A stretch of 64,000 nt of DNA from the NCBI GenBank assembly GCA_016841425.1, contig JAENZE010000001.1, positions 186,001 through 250,000 on the forward strand, read 5' to 3'. A model generated the notes under the pieces. It made no database searches and was not told the origin of the DNA. It saw only the letters and a list, made by a program, of their open reading frames with translations. Below, one piece after another: positions 46,180 to 55,878 of the stretch. Source of the DNA: Syntrophomonas sp. GTDB lineage: Bacteria; Bacillota; Syntrophomonadia; Syntrophomonadales; Syntrophomonadaceae. The first letter of the stretch is position 1. The number at the start of each line of letters is the position of its first letter. A program made the position numbers and the translations under genes.

Positions 46180-48039
46180 TTAGCTTTTTCTATCTGGATT
46201 AGGTTCTTTTTTGCTTTTTTTTCTTTTCATATATGGGGGTGGAGTATTCTCTTTCAATAAAGCCTTGTCAGAGGAGCCTATTAAATCGCTTCGACCACAT
46301 TTCTGAAGGGCTTCAAGGGCCATAGCTCTGTTATTGGGATGCCTATACTGCAGCAAAGCACGTTGGGCTTTTCTTTCCCAGCTGCTGTCCGGAATATAAA
46401 CGGGTCGGCCGTTCAAGGGATTAACTCCTGTATAATACATGCTGGTTGACAGGGTCATAGGAGTAGGGGTGAAATTTTGCGTCTGTTCTGGGTAATACTG
46501 AAGGTGATCCCTGATAAACTCGGCCAGCTCAGCAGTTTCATTCAATCCACAGCCTGGATGGGCAGATATGAAATAGGGGATAAGGTACTGCTTTTTCCCA
46601 AGGTTTCTGTTGATGGTGTTAAACTTCTGGACAAAAAGTTCATATTTTTCCCGGCCTGGTTTGCCCATAAGCCTGGTGACTGTCGGTGATACATGCTCGG
46701 GTGCTACTTTCAGTTGTCCACCCACATGATGGCGGCATAGATCATAGAGGTATTTTCCCTTAGGGTCCTCTAGTACCAAATCATACCGCACTCCGGATGC
46801 TACCCTTATATGCTTGATTCCTGCAAGCTTACGCAAACTAGACCATAGTTTAACCGAGGGGGAATGGTCGGTACCCAGGTTTTTACATACCCGGGGGTAA
46901 AGGCAGCTTGTTCTCTGGCAGTCAAGGCACTTACTCTGATCCTTTCCGGATAAGCCATACATATTAGCAGAAGCAGCGCCTAAATCGGGTATAGATCCTT
47001 TAAAGTCCGGGTGGTCAATGAATGCTTGGGCCTCCCGAGTCAAGGACTGAATACTTCGGTTCTGGATGAATTTTCCCTGGTGCAATCCAATGGAACAAAA
47101 ATGACAGCCTCCAAAACATCCGCGGTGGGTTAACAGGGAGAATTGTACCGGAGTCAGAGCCGGGATACCTCCTGCTTTTTCGTACATGGGATGATAGGTG
47201 CGTTGGAATGGAATTTCGTAAATTGAATCCAGCTGTTCGGTGCTTAACGGCAGCGGAGGAGGGTTTACTATGACAAATTTATCGCCATGAGCTTGAGCCA
47301 GTGTAGATGATGAATAAGGATTAATATTATGGAACAGCTCGCGGTTAAACGTACTGAAGCTCTGTTTGCTTTCCCGTACTTCTTCGTAAGAGGGGAGTGT
47401 TAAGGTGGTCGGGGGAAGTGCGTCGGTAACATAAGCGGTACCAGGTATATCATGGATTTGCATGATATCTTCACCCTGAGCTAAACGACTGGCAATATCC
47501 AACAGGGTATACTCGCCCATTCCATAAACCAGCAGATCTGCTCTGCTGTCCAGGATTATGGAACGCCTTATCTGATTACTCCAATAATCGAAGTGGGCCA
47601 GTCGTCTGAGACTAGCTTCTATTCCTCCTGCAATTATCGGAATATCGGGAAAAGCTTCCCGTATTCGATTGGCATATACGATGAGAGCTCGATCAGGCCG
47701 ATGACCGTCCTGACCACCCGGGGAGTACTGGTCTCCCCGACGCTTTTTCTTATCTGCGGTATAATGGCTGACCATACTGTCCAGATTACCCGCGCTTATG
47801 CCAAAGAATAGGCGAGGTGCCCCAAGTTGCATAAAATCATGGATGCTTCTCCAATCCGGCTGGGCGATTATACCTACCCGAAAACCATTTGATTCCATAA
47901 AACGTCCCAGTACAGCAGCGGCCCAGGCTGGATGATCAACGTAAGCATCTCCACTTATGAGTATAATGTCTAGTTGATCCCATCCTCTTTTTTTCATATC
48001 CTTCTTATTTACCGGTAAGAAATTCAATTCAGCACCCAT
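46180..48039 (-). CDS. YgiQ-family radical SAM protein
   Basis: A 619-residue radical SAM enzyme of the YgiQ/UPF0313 family, which has an N-terminal HP-type domain (GWDQLDIILISGDAYVDHPAWAAAVLGRFMES), a CxxxCxxC cluster site CFGGCHFCSIG (about residues 315-325) and a C-terminal DUF3362-type tail. Function not established in the family. Basic Lys-rich C terminus. Monocistronic. Confidence 0.93.
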   Translation of the reverse strand: MGAELNFLPVNKKDMKKRGWDQLDIILISGDAYVDHPAWAAAVLGRFMESNGFRVGIIAQPDWRSIHDFMQLGAPRLFFGISAGNLDSMVSHYTADKKKRRGDQYSPGGQDGHRPDRALIVYANRIREAFPDIPIIAGGIEASLRRLAHFDYWSNQIRRSIILDSRADLLVYGMGEYTLLDIASRLAQGEDIMQIHDIPGTAYVTDALPPTTLTLPSYEEVRESKQSFSTFNRELFHNINPYSSSTLAQAHGDKFVIVNPPPLPLSTEQLDSIYEIPFQRTYHPMYEKAGGIPALTPVQFSLLTHRGCFGGCHFCSIGLHQGKFIQNRSIQSLTREAQAFIDHPDFKGSIPDLGAASANMYGLSGKDQSKCLDCQRTSCLYPRVCKNLGTDHSPSVKLWSSLRKLAGIKHIRVASGVRYDLVLEDPKGKYLYDLCRHHVGGQLKVAPEHVSPTVTRLMGKPGREKYELFVQKFNTINRNLGKKQYLIPYFISAHPGCGLNETAELAEFIRDHLQYYPEQTQNFTPTPMTLSTSMYYTGVNPLNGRPVYIPDSSWERKAQRALLQYRHPNNRAMALEALQKCGRSDLIGSSDKALLKENTPPPYMKRKKSKKEPNPDRKS

Positions 48040-48234
48040 TTCTTGTATCGTTATTTAATTAGTATACCTCATTCTGGAGGGTGGATGCCGGGTAGTATTT
48101 AGTTTTAAAATATAAGATCTGAGGAAGATCCAACCGCTGTCCGGGGGGGCAGAGGCAAAAAGTCTGTATTTGCTAAAAAAATAGAGGGAATTCAACAGTG
48201 CCTGTTCATCACCCTGCAGTAAGAGTTCAATTTA

Positions 48235-49047
48235 TTAGGTTTTGCAGCTGTCAGGCAAGTCACTGGTTGAACCCCATTTCTCAAGGAGTTCATTTTGTCG
48301 TATAAAACCAAGCAGTAAGAGGGTAAGAAAAGGATTCCTGAGTTGGCTGCGATATTTGTATACAGCTGATTTTTTAACCTCTTTTACTTCAAATGTTAAA
48401 GTATACTGCTGCCATTGATGATTTATCCCCATTAATCTCCTGGGAGGGATGATTAATCCATCTTTTGCTAATATCCTGGGCTGGGGGAAAAACCAGTAGT
48501 GAATAAGGTAACGGTAGGCAAGGATATTAGACCGTTTGGGCGAGCTGCTTAATACTGCTTCTAATACGCAGCCTGATACCGAGTGATCACCATGGCGGTC
48601 TGATGGATGAGGATAGATAATTATCGTTGGATTAAAACTATCGAGTTCTTCTTCTATCTGCTTAAAAAGCCTGTTAGCATTTACCTTAACCCGACCATCA
48701 TGGTATTCCCAAAAAACAAGTTGTCCAGATGAGATTCCAAGTAAAGCCGCAGCCTCTGCAAACTCGGCATAGCGTTTTTCTTTAAGACCCTGTCTATTTC
48801 CATCAGTTATCAGAATTATTCTCACGATGGCTCCATTCTGGCAAGAATTGCAAATGTATCCTCCCACTGCAATACTCTCGTCATCAGGATGGGGAGAAAA
48901 AACCAGAATGCGGTCTTCACTCCGGGGAGCCTTAGCTTCGGAGACCGGGTTGTTTAGACTTCTATATCGCCAAACAGGGAGATATTTACCTGATATTATT
49001 CCGGCCATAATAAGACTAACCAAGCCTAGAAGCTTTAACCACAGCAT
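48235..49047 (-). CDS. PIG-L/LmbE-family deacetylase
   Basis: A 270-residue Zn-dependent deacetylase, probably acting on an N-acetyl sugar. One N-terminal hydrophobic segment, then HPDDE (residues 54-58) and PHPSDRHGDHSVSG with the Zn-binding HxxH pair. Starts 32 bases inside the end of the glycosyltransferase gene, so the two form a unit for sugar-based lipid or envelope glycan synthesis. Confidence 0.9.
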   Translation of the reverse strand: MLWLKLLGLVSLIMAGIISGKYLPVWRYRSLNNPVSEAKAPRSEDRILVFSPHPDDESIAVGGYICNSCQNGAIVRIILITDGNRQGLKEKRYAEFAEAAALLGISSGQLVFWEYHDGRVKVNANRLFKQIEEELDSFNPTIIIYPHPSDRHGDHSVSGCVLEAVLSSSPKRSNILAYRYLIHYWFFPQPRILAKDGLIIPPRRLMGINHQWQQYTLTFEVKEVKKSAVYKYRSQLRNPFLTLLLLGFIRQNELLEKWGSTSDLPDSCKT

Positions 49048-50212
49048 TTTTTGCTACCTCAAAGTATATTTTCTCAATTTTCTGCAGGCTGGAATTAATT
49101 TCGTGCTGCAGCACCTTCGTTACACTGCGCTGTCCCATGGTCATATTCAAATCCTGGTCCTCTAACAAGCGGCAAATCTTATCCGCTAGTTGTTTTGAAT
49201 CACCTGGCCTAAATAAATAGCCATTATCACCATCAGCGACTAATTCCGGTAAAGCTCCTGCCCGTGCTGCAACTATAGGCAGCCCAGATGCCATCGCTTC
49301 CAGGGTCACTATACTCTGGGTCTCCATTTTAGCAGGAATAGCAAAGCAGGCTGCTGATCTATATATTTTGGGCAAATCAGAGCTTTGGTAGTCAATCGGT
49401 CCTAGAAAGGATACATTATGGGATAACCCCATCCTTTCTGCCAACTTCCTGCAATCCTCTGTCAGTTCACCACTACCGCAGAAAACAAAGTGGGCTTTAA
49501 CCCGGTTTAATACTAGCGGAATTGACCTGATCAGGGTTTCGAGATTTTTTTCTTTGGCCAGGCGTCCAACATAAAGAACCAGTGGTCCCTCAGGCAGGCT
49601 ATACCTGAATCTAATATCCTCTTCACTTTCCTGATTAATGAAGCGTTCCAGGTTTACTCCATTTGATACCACTGTAACTGGCTTTTTAAGACCCAAGCCC
49701 AGGAGTTCTTGCTTAACCATCTGGCTGGGACACACAATATGCTGACAGGAATTATAAAACCTTATCAACGCAGAACTAAGACTCTTTCTAACATAAGTGT
49801 GAGCAGGGCGGAGAAACCTTAGATATGACAAAACGAAATCTAAAGTAAAATGGTGGCTTATTATTATTGGCACCATCTGAGCTTTTGCAGGACCCAGCAA
49901 GGCCAAACCGATGGAGCCCGGGTCCTGCAGATGGATTATATCTGGATTCCAGGAAGCTATAAATCCACGCAGCTGGCGCCATCTATATACTCCCATACGC
50001 AGGTCTTTACGAAATGGATTGGGTACGGAACCAACCCGCCAAACCAGGAAGCCTCTATCAAAATTCTCTTTGTAATTACGTCGATTTTTTGATGGTGCTA
50101 TTACCACCACTTCATGTCCCTGTGCTGAAAGATATGAAGCCAGGTTTAAAGTTGAAACAGATACTCCTGAAATATACGGGTAAAAGGAGTCTGCACCAAT
50201 AAGAATACGCAC
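49016..50212 (-). CDS. Glycosyltransferase family 4 (GT-B)
   Basis: A 398-residue GT4 enzyme. N-terminal DSFYPYISGVSVSTLNLASYL acceptor-site loop, C-terminal nucleotide-sugar site LVLYVGRLAKEKNLETLIRSI, and the E-x7-E signature ETQSIVTLEAMASGLPIVAARAGALPEL. Resembles alpha-glucosyl or mannosyl diacylglycerol transferases. Paired with a PIG-L deacetylase. Confidence 0.92.
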   Translation of the reverse strand: MRILIGADSFYPYISGVSVSTLNLASYLSAQGHEVVVIAPSKNRRNYKENFDRGFLVWRVGSVPNPFRKDLRMGVYRWRQLRGFIASWNPDIIHLQDPGSIGLALLGPAKAQMVPIIISHHFTLDFVLSYLRFLRPAHTYVRKSLSSALIRFYNSCQHIVCPSQMVKQELLGLGLKKPVTVVSNGVNLERFINQESEEDIRFRYSLPEGPLVLYVGRLAKEKNLETLIRSIPLVLNRVKAHFVFCGSGELTEDCRKLAERMGLSHNVSFLGPIDYQSSDLPKIYRSAACFAIPAKMETQSIVTLEAMASGLPIVAARAGALPELVADGDNGYLFRPGDSKQLADKICRLLEDQDLNMTMGQRSVTKVLQHEINSSLQKIEKIYFEVAKNAVVKASRLG

Positions 50213-50943
50213 TTTGGGAGTCCACCTTTCCTGGAGATAAATTTATTATATTTGCTTTTTAGTCAGCAGTATTTTTCGACTGCTTATTTTCTTAATCGAC
50301 TATACCATACACTAGCTCATTTTTAACCAAGAGTATTCGAAATTTATTTCTAAAGTTATGAAAACTCTCAGAGCGAATAGATACTCGTATGACGCGATAT
50401 GGGATACAAGGCTTATTGAACTAAAATATCAAACACTTTACTTATTGTATATATACGGTGGTCGATCCCAATTTAGCATTAATTTGTATCTGTTCACCAT
50501 AGTCCAGAGGCTGCAATTGCCATCATTAGGAAGTTCTTTAGTTTATCGATGTAAAATAAAAATAATGGGACATTTATGTAGAGACAGTGACAATTTGGGG
50601 ATACCAAGATAGTTAAGGAAATGCTAACCATAAATTATTTAGAACATACAAATGCATGAGGTATGGATGAACAGAAGTAAGCCCCGACAGTAATCGGGGC
50701 TTAGACTGTCAAAAAAGGTGAATTCCTGCGTCATTACTCAAAAGCCGCTCAATCAACGTACTCCGTATACGCCTCAATCGCGGCATTTGGTAATTCCTTG
50801 ACCTTCACCTTTTTTGCTCGCTCTGACAGCTTGTTTGACAACCAAGCCCCGACAGTAGTCGGGGCTTATATATCAATATATATAATTATTATAGGGTTTA
50901 GTCTATAAGTATAGATGGACTGGCAATACGCCCGCTCATTTCA
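50213..50943. other. AT-rich spacer containing a palindromic element
   Basis: The first 430 bases are AT-rich without a supported gene. The structured element at 50679-50867 is listed separately. Confidence 0.5.
50679..50867. repeat. Palindromic, hairpin-bounded element of 189 bp
   Basis: Two near-identical hairpins bound it: AAGCCCCGA-N6-TCGGGGCTT at 50679-50702 and 50844-50867 (one base differs in the loop). Inside them lie inverted repeats CTGTCA/TGACAG (50706, 50824) and AAAAAAGGTGAA/TTCACCTTTTTT (50711-50722, 50804-50815). The core on the minus strand reads a short open frame (VKELPNAAIEAYTEYVD then stop). It could be a small non-autonomous element or the remains of a duplicated gene end with its terminator. 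Confidence 0.7.
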
Positions 50944-51948
50944 TTATTCCCCGGACTCTGTCTCATCAGCAGTATCATCAGTATCATCAGTATCACTATC
51001 GGAGTCACTGGTTTCTTCAATACTTTCTTCAATAACTTCTTCGTCTCCAGTATCTTCGTCAACCGGTTCTTCCTCGGTGAGCAACCGGATAATTACTTCT
51101 GCCATTTGCGCTCTGGTCATAGCAGAATTAGGATTGAATTTTCCCTGGGCATCACCACAGAAGATTCCCTGCTGTTGAAGGGCAGCAATATATCCAAAAT
51201 CTTCAGGTGAAATTAGTATACCATCTGCAAAGCAGACCTCACTGCTGTCCACTGGTTCAATACCTAGTGCTTTGGCCAGCATGACCGCTACTTGGGCCCG
51301 GTTGGCCTGGGTTGCAGAATGAAAACGGTTTATATTTATTATCCCATTTTGAGAAGCTTTTTTTGCAGCTCCCTTAGCCCAGGCGGGGACATCTGCCAAA
51401 TCTTCATCTTCAGTGTCTTCAGAGCCTTCTACTGCCTCTTCCTCTGCAGCAGGGTCTTCCTCGCTAAGAAAATCCCCCTCTACAGCAGGGTCTTCTTCGC
51501 TGGGAGAATCTTCATCTGTCAAACCGGGGTCTTCTTCGGAAGCTGGCTCAACCTCATCTTGCTCTTCATCAGTTACCCGCATGATGAGAGAAAGAGCTTC
51601 TGCCAGGGTCATCTCTCCATCTGGATCAAAACTTCCATCCGGGTAGCCGGTTATTACACCTAGTTCGGCAAGAGTAGCGATAGATTTGGAGGCCCAGTGG
51701 CCATCGGTATCCGAAAAGCGCATGGTTTTTTCTAACTGCATAAATAACTGCTTCTGCAGTTTAAGCTCCTGTTTTAATTGATTATCAACATGGTTGGATT
51801 TAATCTCTGAAGTTTTCTGATTTTTGTCATCGTTTAACTGTACTATTGATTTACCGTTATTGGCTTTTCCGGGTTTAGCTGCTGCAGTACCAGTACAGAA
51901 TGTTAGTATCAGCAGAAGTACCATGGTTATGGAAATTAATTTTTTCAT
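50944..51948 (-). CDS. Secreted S-layer homology (SLH) domain protein
   Basis: A 334-residue secreted protein. Signal peptide (1-24, cut near AAA). Three SLH-type units follow: FSDTDGHWASKSIATLAELGVITGYPDGSFDPDGEMTLAEAL (about 78-120), DVPAWAKGAAKKASQNGIIN (about 185-205) and FADGILISPEDFGYIAALQQQGIFCGDAQGKFNPNSAMTRAQMAEVI (about 245-295). Very acidic linkers (DEEQDEVEPASEEDPGLTDEDSP) separate them and form the C-terminal tail. It would bind secondary cell-wall polymer. Strong AGGAGG site. Confidence 0.92.
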   Translation of the reverse strand: MKKLISITMVLLLILTFCTGTAAAKPGKANNGKSIVQLNDDKNQKTSEIKSNHVDNQLKQELKLQKQLFMQLEKTMRFSDTDGHWASKSIATLAELGVITGYPDGSFDPDGEMTLAEALSLIMRVTDEEQDEVEPASEEDPGLTDEDSPSEEDPAVEGDFLSEEDPAAEEEAVEGSEDTEDEDLADVPAWAKGAAKKASQNGIININRFHSATQANRAQVAVMLAKALGIEPVDSSEVCFADGILISPEDFGYIAALQQQGIFCGDAQGKFNPNSAMTRAQMAEVIIRLLTEEEPVDEDTGDEEVIEESIEETSDSDSDTDDTDDTADETESGE

Positions 51949-52105
51949 ATTTGATTACCTCCTAAACTTTTACTAATTATACGACCATAAGTCATGAATT
52001 TTAAGGGTCATGGCTATAAAATGAGAATATAGTCCTAAATAGCGGGACGAATGTTGCTGGTGATATCCAAAGTTAAGGCGGTCACAGAGGGTTTAAGAGA
52101 TATGA

Positions 52106-52134
52106 AAAGACCCCTGCGTCACAGGGGGTCTTTT
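52106..52134 (-). terminator. Terminator after the UPF0316 gene
   Basis: GACCCC-type stem (AAAAGACCCCTG with CAGGGGGTCTTTT, one bulge) directly after the stop codon; works on either strand. Confidence 0.7.
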
Positions 52135-52660
52135 AAAATAGTATTTCCGGGTTTTGTCTGGTGCCAATTTTACCATAGGTTTTGGAGATGTTTTTTATCA
52201 CCATATTTAACTTGCCAGCCTGGGATAAAATCTCCTGCAGTTTAGGCAGTTCTTTCCTGGGCAGAATAATAGTCAAGACCAGGCGTTCTTTGCCCTGCAG
52301 ACCGTAACCTTTTTCGGTCGTTACTGAGTAACCGAATTTCCTCAGTTGGTCTGCAAGTTCTATTCCATCATCAATATGTTTATAAACCGTAGCCTCGATA
52401 AGGCCAAAAGCCATCCTGGTTTCGGCGAAATTCCCCAGAAAGACACCGGACAGGCGCCCCAGGGCAAAGGCTAATATATAGACAAATCCTGATGATTCTG
52501 CGATCAATCTAAATGCATAAGCAAATATCAACGCATCCAGGAATACTGTTGCATAAACTGGTTTAATAATCTGCTTGCTGAGAAATATGGTTTTTAATGT
52601 TCCCAAGCAGGTGCTGACAGCATTAAGCATGAATATTATAGTAATCTCGATCAGTATCAT
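52133..52660 (-). CDS. UPF0316/DUF2179 membrane protein
   Basis: A 175-residue protein. Three N-terminal membrane helices (DUF5698) with LGTLKTIFLSKQI and FALGRLSGVFLGNFAE are followed by a soluble DUF2179 domain (about 100-170). Family function unknown, although DUF2179 is thought to be a ligand-binding fold. ATG 52660 follows AAGGAGG. Confidence 0.9.
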   Translation of the reverse strand: MILIEITIIFMLNAVSTCLGTLKTIFLSKQIIKPVYATVFLDALIFAYAFRLIAESSGFVYILAFALGRLSGVFLGNFAETRMAFGLIEATVYKHIDDGIELADQLRKFGYSVTTEKGYGLQGKERLVLTIILPRKELPKLQEILSQAGKLNMVIKNISKTYGKIGTRQNPEILF

Positions 52661-52671
52661 AATCCTCCTTC

Positions 52672-52709
52672 CTAAAAATAAAAAAACTTCTGCTCACTAC
52701 AGAAGTTTT
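52672..52709 (-). terminator. Terminator of the PAS histidine kinase gene
   Basis: AAAACTTCTG-N7-CAGAAGTTTT on the minus strand, followed by TTTATTTTTAG. Confidence 0.88.
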
Positions 52710-52806
52710 CCAGGTTCTTATAGTACTATCAAATTATAATAACACAAACATGGGATAATGTAAAGGCCAATAACTACTATTGCAGCCGTATAATGCATGG
52801 ATTCAT

Positions 52807-55473
52807 TCATTCTGTGGAATTGGCCCTGAAACGAACCAGGAAGGTAGTGCCATGGGAACTGGTTTCAATCTCTATACCGGCGTTGTGTCGACTGGCTATC
52901 CCATAACAGATGGGCAAACCGAGTCCTGTGCCCTGGTCTTTAGTAGTTAGAAAGGGAGTACCCAGCCTGGAAATTATACTGGTATGGATACCTTTACCCT
53001 GGTCTGAAACAGCTAATATTATATCATCTTGATCGTGAAAGGTTTTGATGGTAACAGTACCGCCAGGATCCATGGCTTCCAGGCCATTGCGTACCAGATT
53101 CATGATAAGCTGACGAATCTCTTTCTTATCAAGCAGCAGGGCTTCAACATTCCCTAAATCCAGCTGAATATTTTTATCCAAGGAAACGGCATCGGCCTTG
53201 ATGAGTGGGTGAAGGGCTTCAATAATCTGGTTAATACTGGAGACTTCCAGTTCAACTGCTTTATTTCTAGCCAGCAGCAGGAACTCGGTGATTATGGAAT
53301 TACCCCGGTCGAGTTCCTCAATCATAAGCTCAAACATCTCCCGGTGTTGATTAAATGATTCTTCACTATTCAGATACTGTAGATAGCCGCGCACGGCGGT
53401 CATAGGATTCCTTATTTCATGACCGATTCCTGCTGCTATCTGGCCTACCAGGTTTAATCTATCCAACTGCAGCATTTCTTCCTCTAGTTTTTTTCTCTCG
53501 GTTATATCAGTTACCATGGCCAGACTGCCTGCGTATTTATCACTGGAGTCATATATACTGGTGGTAGAACAGATGCCCCAAAAAGGCTGCCCGCATTTGG
53601 TTTCGAGTTTTATGTCGAATTCAGCCTGCCGGTCCTTATGCATTTTTCGTAAGGCCGTTTCAGTTACCTGCTGGTCTTCTTCATCCAGCAGATTAAACAT
53701 TGACATATTTATCAATTCATAAACATCATATCCCAGCATATCCGCCATCTTGCGGTTAGCAAATTCAATCTTATTATTTTCGTCAATTATTAGTATTCCT
53801 TCATTGGCGGTTTCTACTATACGACGGTATTTTTCTTCACTGCTCTCCAGTGCTTGTTCAGCTTGCTTGCGCTCCGTTACATCTCTAATGCATTCTATGG
53901 CCCCGACTATATTACCATTGGTATCGTACAGGGGAGCGGCTGTCGCCCGTAGAAATGCACCCGATTCACCAACTGCCGGGCAGAAATTCTCTCCTATTAA
54001 TATATCGCCCTTTCTTTGAATGGATGGATAATCTTTTTCCCACTCCTCCATAGGTGTTAAGACCAGATCTACCAGTATAGGCCTGCGGCAGCCATAAAAG
54101 GGAAGGGCATGCTCGTAATTTCCTTTATGGGAGATATCCTGTGCTTTAATGCCGGTCATATCTTCCGCCGCCTTATTCCATACTAGTAAATTACCCCGGT
54201 TATTTATCACCATGGTAACATCTGGGAGGAAATTAAAAATATCCGTCATACGCTGCTCAGTTTCAGCCAGAGCTTGTTTTACTTGCTTGCGCTCCGTTAT
54301 ATCTATGAAAAGAACCGCACATTGGTTCTTGCCGGGACGAAAGGCTATCACTTCAAAATACTTGTTGATGCCGGTTACAAATTTTTGAAAGTAAGCAGGT
54401 TGTCCGGTTTGAACTACCTTGCCATACACATTGGTCCTATAGATAACCTCTTCGGGAAGAAGGATGTCATAGCCGGTTCTGCCTACTACCTGCAGTCGGG
54501 TTAGTCCATATATTCTTTCAAAAGCCGGATTTACGTCAATATAACGAAAATCATAGGGACGATGGTTTTCATCATAAATCATTTCCAACAGGGCAAAACC
54601 TTCATACATAGTATTAAATAAAGAGCGATATTTTCTTTCGCTTAGCTCCAGAGCTTTTTCCACCTGTTTCCGCAGGGTTACCTCACGACCTACTGACTGA
54701 TATTCAAGCAGACTGCCATTAGGATTAAATATAGCCCGGTTAGTCCATTCAATCCATTGCATACTTTGGCCGGATAATTCCATCTGCTCTTCCTGAACTG
54801 CTGCTGGAGTCTCAGGACTCAGCAGTCTTAAGTTATCTTTAAGGGCAATACCATGACTCTTGGAAATATAGTTCAGAAGGCTGGTAGATATAACAGAATG
54901 TTTTTCGATTCCCATGCAAGTGCAGAAAGCAGCATTGGCATAAGTTATAGTAAAATCAGGCAGGAAGCGGCAGATCATTTCAGACTGATCTTCGATAATA
55001 TCCCGGTAATGGGCATTGCTTAACTTTATTTCATTTATTGCTCGGGTATAGGGACTTGTATCTTTTATAAGATATATCAGACCTTGTTTTTGCCCCAGAG
55101 AATTTTTGAAAAGGCTGACTGACATCTCCACATAAATTTGATTTCCATCCTTTGTAACATGCAGGTTCTGGCCTTCCCATCTGCCATTCTCAGCTAGAGA
55201 CTTACGAGCCAGGTCATAGTCGGCAGTTTTAATCCAGGAGTATTTATGAATTTCGTCCAACTTGCGGCCGAGTACTTCCTCCAAGGAATACTTATATAGT
55301 TCTTCTGCCTGCTTATTCCACCCTACAACGCGGTCTTCAATATCCACAACTACAACCGGCTGGTTAAGCTGTGCCAGTACTCCAAGCTGTATATGAAATT
55401 CTTCGGCTGCATTAGGTGATATCTGATGCAATTTATCAGCAAGCGGAGTGACAATTGCCGGAGAGTCGTTCAT
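52807..55473 (-). CDS. Orphan multi-PAS histidine kinase
   Basis: An 888-residue soluble sensor kinase with about five PAS domains, each ending near a WxG or ERKQ segment (DITERKQVKQALAETEQR, DVTERKQAEQALESSEEK). The kinase core is GIGHEIRNPMTAVRGYLQYL (phosphorylated His) and VSDQGKGIHTSIISRLGTPFLTTKDQGTGLGLPICYGIASRHNAGIEI. No membrane segment, and no response regulator nearby. Core closely resembles that of the kinase at 43765, so both may feed the same phosphorelay, for example Spo0F/Spo0A (inference). Confidence 0.93.
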   Translation of the reverse strand: MNDSPAIVTPLADKLHQISPNAAEEFHIQLGVLAQLNQPVVVVDIEDRVVGWNKQAEELYKYSLEEVLGRKLDEIHKYSWIKTADYDLARKSLAENGRWEGQNLHVTKDGNQIYVEMSVSLFKNSLGQKQGLIYLIKDTSPYTRAINEIKLSNAHYRDIIEDQSEMICRFLPDFTITYANAAFCTCMGIEKHSVISTSLLNYISKSHGIALKDNLRLLSPETPAAVQEEQMELSGQSMQWIEWTNRAIFNPNGSLLEYQSVGREVTLRKQVEKALELSERKYRSLFNTMYEGFALLEMIYDENHRPYDFRYIDVNPAFERIYGLTRLQVVGRTGYDILLPEEVIYRTNVYGKVVQTGQPAYFQKFVTGINKYFEVIAFRPGKNQCAVLFIDITERKQVKQALAETEQRMTDIFNFLPDVTMVINNRGNLLVWNKAAEDMTGIKAQDISHKGNYEHALPFYGCRRPILVDLVLTPMEEWEKDYPSIQRKGDILIGENFCPAVGESGAFLRATAAPLYDTNGNIVGAIECIRDVTERKQAEQALESSEEKYRRIVETANEGILIIDENNKIEFANRKMADMLGYDVYELINMSMFNLLDEEDQQVTETALRKMHKDRQAEFDIKLETKCGQPFWGICSTTSIYDSSDKYAGSLAMVTDITERKKLEEEMLQLDRLNLVGQIAAGIGHEIRNPMTAVRGYLQYLNSEESFNQHREMFELMIEELDRGNSIITEFLLLARNKAVELEVSSINQIIEALHPLIKADAVSLDKNIQLDLGNVEALLLDKKEIRQLIMNLVRNGLEAMDPGGTVTIKTFHDQDDIILAVSDQGKGIHTSIISRLGTPFLTTKDQGTGLGLPICYGIASRHNAGIEIETSSHGTTFLVRFRANSTE

Positions 55474-55878
55474 AAATTCACCTTTATTCCTTAAGATATC
55501 TGTATTTTACCATTATATATAGGCGTAGTTTCAGGAAATTGCACGTATTTTGTCATACGGCGAGAAATATATTATTAATTATGACAAATCTATACAAATA
55601 CCTGTTTATGCTGCATTAACTTTAACTTTTCCAATAAATTTGGAGCACCATGTACTAGCCCTCATTTGGATCCCATTACTGCTCTTCTGCAAGTATCTGC
55701 AGTACCAAGGACTGCTTTTAAGGTCAAGGAAGGAAGATCTCATCTGGAGGAAGGATGATTCTAGCTATTTTATGATTTATAATATATATAGAAATGACCA
55801 GCTGACTTACATAAGCAACTCGGGTGTGTTAACTCCTATGAGAAACTTCCATATATAGAACAGAGCAGGTGAAGGCTG
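55474..55878. other. Divergent spacer between kinase and activator
   Basis: A 102-codon frame at 55550-55858 lacks a ribosome site and is low-quality, so it is not called. No promoter of consensus quality found. The activator start at 55879 has GGTGAAGG upstream. Confidence 0.45.

Noticed and set aside
50358-50612. 84-codon frame in the AT-rich spacer
   Set aside because: No ribosome site or family features.
55550-55858. 102-codon open frame before the second activator
   Set aside because: No ribosome site, AT-driven composition, covers the promoter region of two divergent genes.
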